A stretch of DNA of 64,000 nt from Protofrankia sp963555925 (GCA_963555925.1 CAUVXJ010000098.1:1-64000); one strand, 5' to 3'. Positions 37,460 through 47,104 are shown, counted from the first letter of the stretch. Notes: generated by a model not told the origin, from the sequence alone. Numbers and translations: made by a program.

Positions 37460-38064
37460 CGGGCAAGGCGTCCCTGCCGGGAGTAGTCCTCGCCGATCTG
37501 CCGCAGCCTGTCCATCATCCGAGCCGACGGCTGTGGCTGACTCTGCGGCAGAAGAGCTGCCACGTAAGGGATGTCCTCGCCCTCGTTCACGAGCTGCCAT
37601 CCGGGCTCGCGGTGGGACCGTTCGCTGGCATCCGTGTTGGTGTGGCCGCGAAGCAGGTTGATCGCATCCTGAACGGCCTTCAGTTCGGTAGCACTGAACA
37701 GCTCACGGCGGGCGGGCCGGGTCGGGCGAAGGCGGTGCTGCTCGTGGCCCAGGACCCGCTCCATAATCAGCACCGCGTCGCCGGTGTCGATCAGATGGTC
37801 TCGGATCGCCTTGAGGCGCCGCGGCGCCGGGCCTCGCTCAAGCTTGCGGTAGCGGACTCCCGTGATCGGACGGCCCGTCTCGCGGACGTGCGCGAACTCG
37901 GCGAAGTACAGGACCTTGTTGGCCTTGGTGGCACCCCCGTAGGGGTCGTCCGCCAGCTCTTCGGCGACCAGTAGTAGCAACTCGGTGAACTTGGCCTCGT
38001 TCGGCTGTACGTCGAGGTCGTCGCGTTGGAGGCTGTCCTTGACACTGCGCTCGTGCGCGTCCAT
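37456..38064 (-). CDS. Panacea/SocA-domain (DUF4065) protein, antitoxin candidate
   Basis: About 202 residues from the ATG of MDAHERSVKD (GAGGGAGGG upstream). The Panacea core is KANKVLYFAEFAHVRETG, RPITGVRYRKLERGPAPRRL and an AVQDAINLL helix. Panacea domains act as hyper-promiscuous antitoxins that neutralise unrelated toxins. Order here is antitoxin first, then the 87-residue gene. The start choice is supported by the strong ribosome site; a frame open 57 codons further lacks one. Confidence 0.8.
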   Translation of the reverse strand: MDAHERSVKDSLQRDDLDVQPNEAKFTELLLLVAEELADDPYGGATKANKVLYFAEFAHVRETGRPITGVRYRKLERGPAPRRLKAIRDHLIDTGDAVLIMERVLGHEQHRLRPTRPARRELFSATELKAVQDAINLLRGHTNTDASERSHREPGWQLVNEGEDIPYVAALLPQSQPQPSARMMDRLRQIGEDYSRQGRLAR

Positions 38065-38453
38065 GGCGCAGCCCTCCCTCTTCGTGATCTTGCCACCGTA
38101 CGGGCCGGCGCAAGCATTGCGTAACGGCGTGCCCGTCGGAAGATCCGGGACAGCTCGAATTCTAGTCGAACTTCCGTTCGATTTCAAACCGTGGGCCTGG
38201 GTCCAGCGTGGACTCTTCGCGCTCACCATTACCACACTGGACGATCACCGCTTGCCCAATGATTGCGATAGGTAACCAACTGGATCGAATGGGCCTTGGC
38301 GCTCCCAGCCGCGGCAGCCCCACGTGGAGTGCCCTGCGCGGGACGTCGGTCCGCACCAAGACCCCCGTGCCAACTTTCCCTACTTGTTTTTTTCCAGCAA
38401 GCTCTCCGACCTGCTCGGCTACCTCGCGTTCGACCTGGGCAACGAGGTGCCCT
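38065..38453. other. Intergenic stretch in the accessory block
   Basis: About 390 bp. One plus-strand frame contains SDLLGYLAFDLGNEVPSTAM, which looks protein-like but has no start, length or family support, so it may be a remnant. Contains a run of seven T. Otherwise nothing. Confidence 0.4.
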
Positions 38454-39572
38454 CTACGGCGATGCTCGATCCGGTAAGTCCTGGCGGAGGAGCGAGCGTA
38501 GCTGGTGTTCTGCTGCGTGGACGGCTGCGTCGACTGCGCCCATGTGGCTGGTGGGGAGGGTCCGCGCGCCGAGGAATGCAGCGGCCAGCAGTCCGGCGAG
38601 CTTGTCTTCCTCTTCGCCGGTCATCTGGCCGCGTACATGGGCGTGGCCAAGAACGTCGCGGGCGGCATAGGCATCGGAGGTGCCCACGTCGACGAGCGCT
38701 GCGCGCAGGTTCGTGGCGTGGCCTGTATCGGCGGTCAGGTCGAAGGCGGTCAGCCCCAGGCGGACCCGGAACGCGGCGGTCATCGGGTCAGGCTGTCTCA
38801 CCAGCGCGAGCGTCTCCTCCACCGTACGGTCCAGTCGGGCCGGGGAGCCCGGCTGAATGGCTTGGCGTAGAAGTGCGGCGACAGTGTTCTCCCAAGGTTC
38901 GGTCGGTGTGGTGGAGTCGATCGTCGCGATGGCCTCGTCGGTGCGGCCTTCCTCCAATAGCGACATGATTTTGATTTGGCGACCGTCCAGGAGCCGATTG
39001 CCGATGCCTCGGTGGGCGGCCATGGCCTGGCCAGCTTCGGTCCAGCGGCCCTGTCGGGCGAGGGCTCTGGCGCCGTCGATGAGCAGAGTGATCCATAGTT
39101 CGGTGCAGATCTTCTGGTGGTGGCCGGTGGTGAGGATCCACGGGGCGAGATCGACGTCGCGGTCGCGGATGCTGGTGGCGCCGCGTTCTTGGGCGGCGCG
39201 GTACAGCCGCTGGAGGACGTCGTAGGCGGCGTTGCCGTCGCCCTCGCGGATCAGGAGCCGCGCGATGTTCACGATCGGCATCAACCCCATCACGGCGATG
39301 TCCGGCTCCAGGTGTTCGGTTTCGGCGAAGATGCCGTGCTGCTTCCAGCACAGGTCGGCGGCAAGGTCGGGCAGGCCGGCGTCGGAGGCGATGAGGGCGG
39401 CGAAGTTGAGGACCCCGCAGGCGCGGGCCACCTGGTCGTGGTGGTCCGCGCCTGGGAGTTCGACGGTCAGCGCGGTGAGGTCGGCGATGCGGGTCGCCAG
39501 CGAAGTCCCGGGCGGTTTGGTCCGGCAGACCAGCGGGATGCGGTCGGCGATCGTGGGGTTCATCGCGCTCAC
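38454..39572 (-). CDS. Helical-repeat protein of the lanthipeptide cluster
   Basis: 372 residues, almost all helix, with TPR-like spacing (AYDVLQRLYRAAQERG, GRWTEAGQAMAAHRGIG, GRTDEAIATIDST). No N-terminal HTH, no membrane segment. It starts 6 bp past the methyltransferase stop, so it is the last gene of the biosynthetic operon. Similar proteins of unknown role accompany FxLD lanthipeptide genes in streptomycetes; a regulatory or scaffold role is a guess. Confidence 0.6.
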   Translation of the reverse strand: MSAMNPTIADRIPLVCRTKPPGTSLATRIADLTALTVELPGADHHDQVARACGVLNFAALIASDAGLPDLAADLCWKQHGIFAETEHLEPDIAVMGLMPIVNIARLLIREGDGNAAYDVLQRLYRAAQERGATSIRDRDVDLAPWILTTGHHQKICTELWITLLIDGARALARQGRWTEAGQAMAAHRGIGNRLLDGRQIKIMSLLEEGRTDEAIATIDSTTPTEPWENTVAALLRQAIQPGSPARLDRTVEETLALVRQPDPMTAAFRVRLGLTAFDLTADTGHATNLRAALVDVGTSDAYAARDVLGHAHVRGQMTGEEEDKLAGLLAAAFLGARTLPTSHMGAVDAAVHAAEHQLRSLLRQDLPDRASP

Positions 39573-39578
39573 CGTCTT

Positions 39579-41627
39579 CTACTGCCAGTCGACGACGAGA
39601 CGACTGAGGCGCTTGTCGATGATGAATCGCGGGTCGGTCGCCTTGAGCAGGTCGCGGTGCGCCGCGGTGGCCATCCGGTAGCCGGGCTCGGGCGCATCGT
39701 TGCCGTAGTCGCGGTCCCACTCGGCGATCGCGGCCGAGACCTGTTCGGCGAGGGCGACGGCGCCGCTGCCGTGACCGATGACGCCGATCTCCCAGTACCG
39801 GCCGATGCTGTCGTCTCCTTCGCGAACGGTCAGGTAGGCCAGACTGTCGCTGTGCAGGGCGGCCATGGAACCCCAGCCGAAGTGCGGGGTGAAGCCGGGC
39901 CGTCGACCCGGCATTCGAGACAGGCCGTTGGGTAGGACACACGCCAGCCACAGGTAGACCCACTGCCAGGCTGACCCCTGCCGGAACTTCACGCCGGTGT
40001 AGACCTTGTGGGACGACTGGTCGAGGATCGTGCGCATCGCCTCCCGGTCGACCTGCTGCTCGCTGAAGGTGTCCAGCCTGACATCGCCTTCTCCCTCGTG
40101 GCGGATGAGGGTGTGGACGTCGTCGCACACGCCCTTGCGCAGCGGCACAAACGACGCCATCTCGCACGAGACGATCTTCCAGGTGTCGCCATCGGCGCGC
40201 TCGAAGGCGAAGCTGCGAGAGATGCTGCCGCGGATCCGCATCGGGATGACCAGCCGTCCGCCAGGGGCCAGCTGCTCCAAAACGCCCGAGGGGACGTCGC
40301 CGGCACCCACGGTGAACTGGATTCGGTCGTAGGGGCCGTAGGCGGCGAGTCCCGCCGCCCCGTCGGCCATCAGCACCGACACGTTGTCCGCGCCTGACGC
40401 CGCGACGCAAGCGGCGGCGTGGCCGACGAGATCGTCATCGACGTCCACGGTCCACACATGCCCGCCCGGGGTGACCAGGCGGCCGAGGAGAGCGGCGTTG
40501 TAGCCGGTAGCGGCCCCGGCCTCCAGAATCTTGTGGCCGGGCCGCGCACCGAGCTGCTCCAGCTGGGTGGCCACGATGGACGGCGCGGAGATACAGGAGA
40601 CCATCTCGTCGTGCTCGTCGCGCTTGATCGGCACAGCGTCGTCGATGTAGGCGATCTCGATATCGGCGTCAGGGATGAAGGTGTGCCGCTCGACGGCGCG
40701 GAAAGCCGCGATGATCTCGGGAGTGCGCAAATGGCCGGAAGTGGTGAGCGTGGTCACCAGGGCTTCGCGGCGCTCGGCGGGATCGGTGGTCGTGATGATG
40801 GCGGACTCCACGCGGTTGAGGTTATGGGCGGTGGGCGCGGTAACGCCGGTGAACACGGCGGTGGTCGTGTCGACGTCGAAGGATGCGTGGTGGCCGAGCC
40901 AGGCGAGTGCCGCCTGCTGGTGCGGCGAGGTGCCGGCGCGGTTGAGCGCGAAGATCGCGTGGTGGGTGAGGACGGCGCGCAGCCCCCGCGTCAGGCGGCC
41001 GTCGGCGGCAAGCCGCGCCAGGTCGCGCCCGGCAGCGTGGAACGCGGCGACGCGCTCAGTCCAGCCGGGTTCTGTGGTATCCCGTTGCGCGGCGTCGGCG
41101 TGCATCAGCCGCCGCATCCCGGCGACCGCCGCGGTGCGGCCAGCCGGGTCGGGTGGGTCGATCTGAGGGCGGAGCGCGGCCAGGCGCGCCCACACGTCCC
41201 CGATCTCGAAGGGGTCGAGGCCAGCGGCTCGGTACATCGTGGACAACAGCAGGACGCACCGTTCCCGTGCTCGCGGGTCGCCGGTCTCGGTGAGGGCGAG
41301 CGGGCTGTCGGCGCAGAAGAGGTCGTGTGCCAGCACCATGCCGGCCGGGCCGCCGAATGCCTCGGTCTCGGGCTCGTACACGCCGCCGATCCAGAGCGAG
41401 GCAAGCTGGTCGGCGACGAGGTCGTCGAGGATCTCGTTAGCGGGGTGTACGGTGCGCAGCCGGAGCTTTCCCTCCTTACGCAGGAAGTGCCAACGCTGCC
41501 CTGCCAGCCTCTCCCCTAGCGCGGTCGCGGCCTTCGCGTCCACTCCGGTGCCGTCGGGAAAGGAGATCGTGGCGTGCCACCACTCCGGAGTCTCGGAGGT
41601 CGGGAGGTTCTCGTCGTTCCAGTCCAT
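39579..41627 (-). CDS. SpaB_C / protein-isoaspartate-type methyltransferase fusion (FxLD system)
   Basis: 682 residues. Residues 1 to about 270 resemble the thiopeptide-type bacteriocin (SpaB_C) domain that removes glutamate from glutamylated Ser/Thr (WWHATISFPDG, WHFLRKEGKLRLRT, VLAHDLFCADS). Residues about 300-500 are a PCMT-like SAM methyltransferase (ERHTFIPDADIEIAY, GHKILEAGAATGYNAALLG, VTVDVDDDL-type strand). The rest is the FxLD-system C-terminal domain. In class I lanthipeptides such enzymes methylate a core Asp to give succinimide or isoaspartate. LanB here lacks the elimination domain, which this fusion supplies. Confidence 0.85.
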   Translation of the reverse strand: MDWNDENLPTSETPEWWHATISFPDGTGVDAKAATALGERLAGQRWHFLRKEGKLRLRTVHPANEILDDLVADQLASLWIGGVYEPETEAFGGPAGMVLAHDLFCADSPLALTETGDPRARERCVLLLSTMYRAAGLDPFEIGDVWARLAALRPQIDPPDPAGRTAAVAGMRRLMHADAAQRDTTEPGWTERVAAFHAAGRDLARLAADGRLTRGLRAVLTHHAIFALNRAGTSPHQQAALAWLGHHASFDVDTTTAVFTGVTAPTAHNLNRVESAIITTTDPAERREALVTTLTTSGHLRTPEIIAAFRAVERHTFIPDADIEIAYIDDAVPIKRDEHDEMVSCISAPSIVATQLEQLGARPGHKILEAGAATGYNAALLGRLVTPGGHVWTVDVDDDLVGHAAACVAASGADNVSVLMADGAAGLAAYGPYDRIQFTVGAGDVPSGVLEQLAPGGRLVIPMRIRGSISRSFAFERADGDTWKIVSCEMASFVPLRKGVCDDVHTLIRHEGEGDVRLDTFSEQQVDREAMRTILDQSSHKVYTGVKFRQGSAWQWVYLWLACVLPNGLSRMPGRRPGFTPHFGWGSMAALHSDSLAYLTVREGDDSIGRYWEIGVIGHGSGAVALAEQVSAAIAEWDRDYGNDAPEPGYRMATAAHRDLLKATDPRFIIDKRLSRLVVDWQ

Positions 41628-41669
41628 CGTGTCTGGTCGCTCCGCTCAAATCTTCGAGGTGAACGGGGT

Positions 41670-42737
41670 TCAGGTGATCAGCAACGCGCGGGTCCAGCCG
41701 ATGACGTCCGTCCCCTCCAGCGCCAGGCGCGCACCAGCACGGCCTTCCAAGAACCCCGGTTTGGCGAGGTCGTCGATCCCGGCAGCGACACGATCGGCGA
41801 GCTGGTCCAAGTGGCCGGAGAGCCGGCCGGGGTCCGGGCTGTCAGCGGCGATGGCGCGGGTGAGGGCCAGCAGCCCCGCCCAGCCATGGCACAGCGACGC
41901 ATCAGTGATCAAGCCGATGCGGACCGAATCGTCCAGAGCGGCCACCGCAGCGTTCTCGGCCGATCGGGCACGTGCCCGATCGCCAAGGGCGATCGCGGCC
42001 AGCTGCCTGGCACGGGCGATCCCGAGATCTCCGTAGCACCACGACGGCCGTCCCCTCGGCATCTTCGGTTTCGTGGTGGTGGTGAGCTGGTCGCGGGTCG
42101 TCCAGTAGCCGCCGTGGAGTTCCAACCAGTCGGAGAACGTCTCGATCGCCGACTACTGGCCGGGCACGTCTACACCGTGGCGAGCGGCCAGCGCACACAG
42201 CGACAAAATCCCGGCGATGCCGTGGGCCATCCCGTTGTTGCCGTGCCCGCCGGGAATCTCCTCATACCCCGGCCCCTCCGCGCACCACCATCCCGGCACC
42301 GACGGATCAGCGGCGGCTGGGACGGCCAGGCCGATCAGATGGGCCAGCACTTCTCGGAGCTGGGACGCGTGGGGGCGGGACAGCAACACTGCTCCCAGAC
42401 CGGCCAAGCCCTGGATGAGGTCGAACTCTGCCAGCACCGGCAGCCGCCCCTCCTTCCGCCGCCGGGCGGCAGCGGCTAGGCGAGTGGCCACGACCCGATC
42501 AACGGCGGAGGTGACCGCCTGCCCGGCGTTGCCCGTACGGCCGAGTACGAATTCCAACGCGGGGGCACCGTGGAACAGGCTCGCGTTCGCGCCGGTGCTC
42601 ACGCCACCGGCGACCGCGTCGGTCAGCAGAGGGCGAGTGGCCGCGAGGTCACCGCGTTCGAGGTGCAGCAGCGCCACGCCCAGACCCTGTTCGGCCAACG
42701 CCTGTGTCCTGGGCTGCTTCGTCAAGGTCGCGTTCAT
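41670..42737 (-). pseudogene. lanC: Lanthionine synthetase LanC, broken by an in-frame amber codon
   Basis: LanC adds Cys thiols to dehydroamino acids to close lanthionine rings. The frame runs 355 codons but codon 195 is TAG (42155-42153). Before it are LFHGAPALEFVLGR, FDLIQGLAGLGAVLL and NNGMAHGIAGI; after it, in the same frame, SWCYGDLGIARA and LCHGWAGLL, then FLEGRAGARLAL. The zinc ligands (Cys of WCYG, Cys-His of CHG) all lie beyond the stop, so the truncated product cannot be active. The start overlaps the lanB stop by four bases. Sequencing error or read-through are alternatives. Confidence 0.85.
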
Positions 42738-44809
42738 GGGTGGGCCGCCACCGTCTGGACGATGCTGTGCGCCCTCCCGCCGATCCAGCCGTCGGCATCC
42801 GGCGGTGGCGCCTCATAGAGCACAGCGACCGTATTCGCGGCCAGGTGGGTGCGGAGCAGGTCGAGGTCTAGGTCCCGGGTGAGGTCAAGGAGAAGGTGCT
42901 GGTCGTCCAGCGCGAGAAGAACCCGGTCGGGTACCCCTGCGCGGCCACGCCAGGCGTGCAACTGCTCCGCCCACGCGCGTAACGGCGCTTGTCGGCCGAG
43001 GAGGGCTTTCGTGCCCGACAGGGTTCGGGCGCGCAGCTGCCAGCGGGCGGCGACCAGGAGGCTCCGCCGATAGCGCAGCGCCGGGGTGAATGGCAACGTC
43101 CACGCGGTTCCCCAGTCGAACCACGTCACCTGCGGAGTCGCGGCGCGGCTGAGTTCGGCCAGGAACCGGACTAGCGGTGGCGTGAAGTTGTTCCACACGA
43201 AGTTGATCGCCGTCGGGGTCAAGAGTTCCAGCCGGACGCCCGTTGCGGCCACCACGAGATACAGGTGGCCGTTCTCCATTCCGACGGCGAGATCGGCCGG
43301 CCGCAGCACCTGCTCGCCGCTCCCCCGGAACTCGCCCACGCTCACCACCTCCGGCAGCACCTGCGGTGCACGGGTGAGCAGATCGGCCCCAAGCCGGGAG
43401 GAGTGGAACGACAGCTGCGCCAGTCTCGCCCCCACCGTCACGGTGGGCAGGCCGGTGAGTTCGGTGGCTTCGGGGAACAGGTGCCAGAACCGGCCCGTCA
43501 TCGTCCCGGCCGCCCGTGAGACGGTGTGGAGGCGCAGCCGGAAATCACCCCGATCCAATGCTTGAATTGACGCCGCCTCGACCTGCGCGCACACCTCGAA
43601 ATGCGGAGCCAGAGCGGTCGGTGGGTCGCCTGCGGCCACCTCCAGCTCTTCGATCATCGCCTCGGACAGCACCACCTCCCGGTGGCCCTCCAGCGCGGCG
43701 CCCCCGGCCAGGTCCAGCAGGAGCCGGTCGCGGCGCGACATCGGGCGCGGCGGCTCCGACGCCGCGCCGAACCCGTCCGGCATCCCCAGCCCCGTCTCCG
43801 GGTCGGTCAACCGCAGCAAGGCGACTTCGATACCCTCACCGAACCGGTCGGCGAACACCTCCAGGTAGCGGCGCCACGGCCCGGTCCCCCGTGGGCACGT
43901 CGCCAGCCGGGCCAGCACCGTCGCGGCGGTCTCCATTTCGACCGCCACCGATTCGGGCAACCGCACCTGCGCGTCCAGCCGCACGTCTGATGCCCTCCGG
44001 GCCACGGTTCCCGGCACCTCACCACCCAGCATCGTTGCGGTAGGAAAGACGACGGTCGGATCGACGACGGTCGCCGCGGCCCGCAGGCCCGACCGCAGCA
44101 GACCGGTGCGCAGCAACTCTGCCACCAGACCGACCCTGCGCGGCTCGCTGCTCTCGGGGAATTCGGCGGCGAGCTTCCCCAGCAACGTGGTGTAGGAGAT
44201 GGGTGCGGTGGCTGCGTCTAGAACCAGCGCCACCGCCGCGGTCAGCGCCATCGAGAACTCCGCGGTCCCCTCGGCCGGTATGTGCACCCGGCTGTCCGCC
44301 ACCCGGGTCAGGGTGTTGACGCACACCTCGATGCCGGCCATCACGGCCGCGTCCGCCTCCCCTGCCCTGACCAGCGCCTCAACCGCCGCCGAATCGGCCC
44401 GATCGATGATCTCGTGTGCCTGCCCGACCCGCACCGCGGCCCGCTCTCCAAAGTCGGCGAGCGCGACGCCGGCGAACAGCCCGAACGGCGTGGAACGGCA
44501 GGCGTAGCGGATGGCATACCGGGCGACGGCCAGCGCCGCCCGGCGCGCCCGACGAGCTTCCACCTGCCGCCCGGAGAGGATCGCCGCAACCTGGCGGGCC
44601 AGGTCCGGGCTGGCACCTGCGACCGTCCGCTGAAACGTCTCGTCTGCCCAGACCTGGCCCAGCCAGCACCGCCACTGATCCGTCGAGGCACCCGACCCAG
44701 GCCAAGCAGGGAGTTCAGGGGCGGCAAGATTCACCGTGGCCCTCAGCATCGGCGGACCGGAGCGCCGGTACTGCCTGCGCCGCGAACGAGTCATCTCACT
44801 CCGATCCAT
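42734..44809 (-). CDS. lanB: Lantibiotic dehydratase LanB, glutamylation domain
   Basis: 691 residues matching the N-terminal (glutamylation) part of class I LanB enzymes, which use Glu-tRNA to activate Ser/Thr of the precursor. Family blocks include ARYAIRYACRSTPFGLFAGV (the TPFG motif) near residue 100, RYLEVFADRFGEGIEVALL, LSFHSSRLG and RFLAELSRA. The SpaB_C elimination domain is not in this chain but in the methyltransferase fusion, i.e. a split LanB. It is 56 bp downstream of the precursor gene. Confidence 0.88.
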   Translation of the reverse strand: MDRSEMTRSRRRQYRRSGPPMLRATVNLAAPELPAWPGSGASTDQWRCWLGQVWADETFQRTVAGASPDLARQVAAILSGRQVEARRARRAALAVARYAIRYACRSTPFGLFAGVALADFGERAAVRVGQAHEIIDRADSAAVEALVRAGEADAAVMAGIEVCVNTLTRVADSRVHIPAEGTAEFSMALTAAVALVLDAATAPISYTTLLGKLAAEFPESSEPRRVGLVAELLRTGLLRSGLRAAATVVDPTVVFPTATMLGGEVPGTVARRASDVRLDAQVRLPESVAVEMETAATVLARLATCPRGTGPWRRYLEVFADRFGEGIEVALLRLTDPETGLGMPDGFGAASEPPRPMSRRDRLLLDLAGGAALEGHREVVLSEAMIEELEVAAGDPPTALAPHFEVCAQVEAASIQALDRGDFRLRLHTVSRAAGTMTGRFWHLFPEATELTGLPTVTVGARLAQLSFHSSRLGADLLTRAPQVLPEVVSVGEFRGSGEQVLRPADLAVGMENGHLYLVVAATGVRLELLTPTAINFVWNNFTPPLVRFLAELSRAATPQVTWFDWGTAWTLPFTPALRYRRSLLVAARWQLRARTLSGTKALLGRQAPLRAWAEQLHAWRGRAGVPDRVLLALDDQHLLLDLTRDLDLDLLRTHLAANTVAVLYEAPPPDADGWIGGRAHSIVQTVAAHP

Positions 44810-44865
44810 GAACGGGAGGGGCCTGGCGGCGGCCTGAAAGGACTAGCGGTCGCGACAGGGAGGAT

Positions 44866-45054
44866 CTAGGACGTCGTGCAGGCACTCGGGCAGGAACTCC
44901 CGCACGTGTCGTTCGTGCTGCACATCAAGATCGTGTCGGCGGCGGGGGTGTCCTCGATGAAGCTGATGTCGAGGTTGAACGGGTCGAAGCCCGGTGCCGA
45001 GAGGTCCGCGGCGAGGCTCGCCGTGGACGGCTGGTCGATCGTCGGAGTGCTCAT
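44866..45054 (-). CDS. FxLD family lanthipeptide precursor
   Basis: 62 residues, ATG preceded by GAGGGAG. The leader MSTPTIDQPSTASLAADL is followed by the FxLD motif in FDPFNLDISFIE (FNLD, residues 26-29), which LanB/LanC-type enzymes recognise. The core TILMCSTNDTCGSSCPSACT plus TS has four Cys and eight Ser/Thr for dehydration, and one Asp (Asp49), the likely target of the PCMT-like methyltransferase. It is transcribed divergently from the TPR regulator, first gene of the operon. Longer readings add unrelated residues. Confidence 0.9.
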   Translation of the reverse strand: MSTPTIDQPSTASLAADLSAPGFDPFNLDISFIEDTPAADTILMCSTNDTCGSSCPSACTTS

Positions 45055-45216
45055 GATTCTCTGCTCCCTCGCTGAGACCCCTGGGACGGGGTCGGTGCGC
45101 CGCAAGAGCGGTCGCTGCGGTCCGAACCGGCACCAGTGAACGACGGCGCGACCTCGGACGGATATGGTCTTAGATGATCCAGAGCGTTTATTCGGTTTAA
45201 TCCGAGTGGGAATCTG

Positions 45217-46578
45217 ATGCCACGGGCACCTGACCAACGCGCCCCGAATCATCGGCTCCGGGAGGCCATCACCGGGGCCGGTCTGGGCTACGACGGTGTT
45301 GCACGCGCCGTAGTCCGCGTCGCGGCCGAGAACGGTGAAGCGCTGCGGACCAACAAATCGGCTGTCGCCCACTGGGTCGCGGGCGTCGCCCCCGTCGAGC
45401 GCACGGCCCTCTACCTGGCCGAGGCTCTGTCGCGGCGGACCGGACGTCGGGTGACCCTCACGGAGCTCGGCCTCGCTGCACGCAGCGAGCCGCAGTTGGC
45501 CGGAGCGCAGCCCATCGAGACAGCCACCCTCCTTGGCCGCGCCGACGTCGAGCACCGCAGCTACCTGGCCGCCGCCGTGTACACCGCCTCCGATGTGGCG
45601 ATGCCGCTGAACTACGACCCCGAACCGGTTTCGCGGCTACTGCGGGCGCGGACCGGAAATGCACGGGTGGGCGCCGCAGAGATCATGGTGGTTCGGCACA
45701 TCACAGGGGCATTCGGTGCGGCCGACGAAGTTCTCGGCGGCGGGCACGGCCTGTCCACCGTCGCGACCTACTTCGCCGACACCGCCGCTCCGCTGCTGAT
45801 CGGACGGTTCGCCAGCGGCACCGTCCGTGGCGACGCCTACGCTGCCGTGGCCGAACTGGCGTGGCTGCTGGGCTGGAAACACCATGACCTCGGCGAGGAA
45901 GGGGCAGCCCAGCGGTACTACCTGCTCGGGTTCCAGCTCGCCGTCGAAGCCGACCCGAACGCGCACGCCGCCTGGATGATGCGCGCCGTTGCCCACCAAG
46001 CCCTCAGCCTGCACCAGCATCAGCACAGCCGCGACCTCATCCAAGCCGCGCTCAGGCGCGCTCAAGGCCACGCCGACGGCGCCACCGAAGCGCTTCTGCA
46101 CATCACCCACGCCCGAGCCCACGCCGCCCTCGGCGACAAGCCCTCCGCCGCACGGGCGCTTCTGGCCGCTGAAGATGCCCTCACCCGTGGCGGTGACCCG
46201 CAGCCGAGCTACTCCCTGCTGATGGGACCAGCCGCTGGAACTGTCGACTCTCACACCGCCCGGACCCTCACCGAGCTCGGCGACCATCCCGGCACCGAGC
46301 TGAGGCACCGGGCCGCGTTCACCTCTTGGGACCAGAAGGCGTTCCGGCGTGTCCACCTGCTCACCCACATGGATCTTGGCGACTGCCTGGCCGCCCAAGC
46401 ACGCGCCGACGAGGCCATCGCGGCCTGGAGCAATGCACTGGACCTGGCCGAAGGCATGGCCTCGGCGCGCACCCGATCAGCGCTCACCTCCATCGGCCCC
46501 ACGCTCGCCCTGTACCAGCGCCGCAAGGTCCCGGGCGCCGCCCGGCTCGCGCAGCGGATCCGGCACGCGCCCATCTGA
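45217..46578 (+). CDS. XRE-like regulator with TPR domain
   Basis: 453 residues. The N-terminal 80 resemble an HTH (LREAITGAGLGYDGVARAVV, KSAVAHWVAGVAPV), followed by a long all-helical TPR part (HITHARAHAALGDKPSAARALL, ARADEAIAAWSNALDLAEG). Such proteins flank many actinobacterial RiPP and NUDIX loci. It is divergent from the precursor gene, sharing a 160-bp intergenic region, so it is the likely cluster regulator. Confidence 0.75.
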   Translation: MPRAPDQRAPNHRLREAITGAGLGYDGVARAVVRVAAENGEALRTNKSAVAHWVAGVAPVERTALYLAEALSRRTGRRVTLTELGLAARSEPQLAGAQPIETATLLGRADVEHRSYLAAAVYTASDVAMPLNYDPEPVSRLLRARTGNARVGAAEIMVVRHITGAFGAADEVLGGGHGLSTVATYFADTAAPLLIGRFASGTVRGDAYAAVAELAWLLGWKHHDLGEEGAAQRYYLLGFQLAVEADPNAHAAWMMRAVAHQALSLHQHQHSRDLIQAALRRAQGHADGATEALLHITHARAHAALGDKPSAARALLAAEDALTRGGDPQPSYSLLMGPAAGTVDSHTARTLTELGDHPGTELRHRAAFTSWDQKAFRRVHLLTHMDLGDCLAAQARADEAIAAWSNALDLAEGMASARTRSALTSIGPTLALYQRRKVPGAARLAQRIRHAPI

Positions 46579-46591
46579 ATAGGATCGTGCC

Positions 46592-47068
46592 GTGAACGAC
46601 ACCGCCCTACCGCCGGCGCTGGACTCCCATACGCTGCTCGTTGCTGCCGTCATCGTCCACGATCAGACAACCGACCGGGTCCTGCTCCTTCAGCGCGCAC
46701 CCCACGCCAAATTTGCCGCAGGGCACTGGGACCTGCCCGTCGGGAAAGCCGACAAAGGCGAACTCATCACCACCACCGCCACCCGGGAATTGAAAGAGGA
46801 AACCCACCTGATCGTCGAGGCCGCCGATCTCACCGTCGCGGGCATCATCCACAGTTCCTGGGGCGTCGAAGGCCCCAACGGGTTCCTCACCGTCGTCTTC
46901 GCCACCCACACCTGGACCGGCGAAGCAACCAACGCCGAACCCTACAAGCATTCCCAAATCGCCTGGACTCCCGCCGACCGCATCCCCGCCCAGTTCGTGT
47001 CCACGACCCGCGCAGCCCTGGTCAACTACCTTACGAAAGGACCCATGGTTTCCAGCGACGGCTTCTGA
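46592..47068 (+). CDS. NUDIX hydrolase
   Basis: 158 residues from GTG, 13 bp after the regulator stop. The NUDIX box reads GKADKGELITTTATRELKEE then THL, with the catalytic REL-x-EE intact; the Gly after EE is replaced by Thr. Cleaves nucleoside diphosphates linked to another group; substrate unknown. Paired regulator-NUDIX genes occur twice in this window, the second time in the decayed locus. Confidence 0.85.
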   Translation: MNDTALPPALDSHTLLVAAVIVHDQTTDRVLLLQRAPHAKFAAGHWDLPVGKADKGELITTTATRELKEETHLIVEAADLTVAGIIHSSWGVEGPNGFLTVVFATHTWTGEATNAEPYKHSQIAWTPADRIPAQFVSTTRAALVNYLTKGPMVSSDGF

Positions 47069-47104
47069 GCCAGGGGCGAAAAGTCCTAGCTCTCGTCGCC
47101 GCGA

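Noticed and set aside
38324..38480. Protein-like plus-strand piece with SDLLGYLAFDLGNEVP
   Set aside because: Too short, no start or family; kept only as a note in the intergenic entry.
38788..40410. 540-codon minus-strand frame across the methyltransferase and helical-repeat genes
   Set aside because: Frame-shifted reading of two real genes; Arg/Pro/Gly-rich, no motif.
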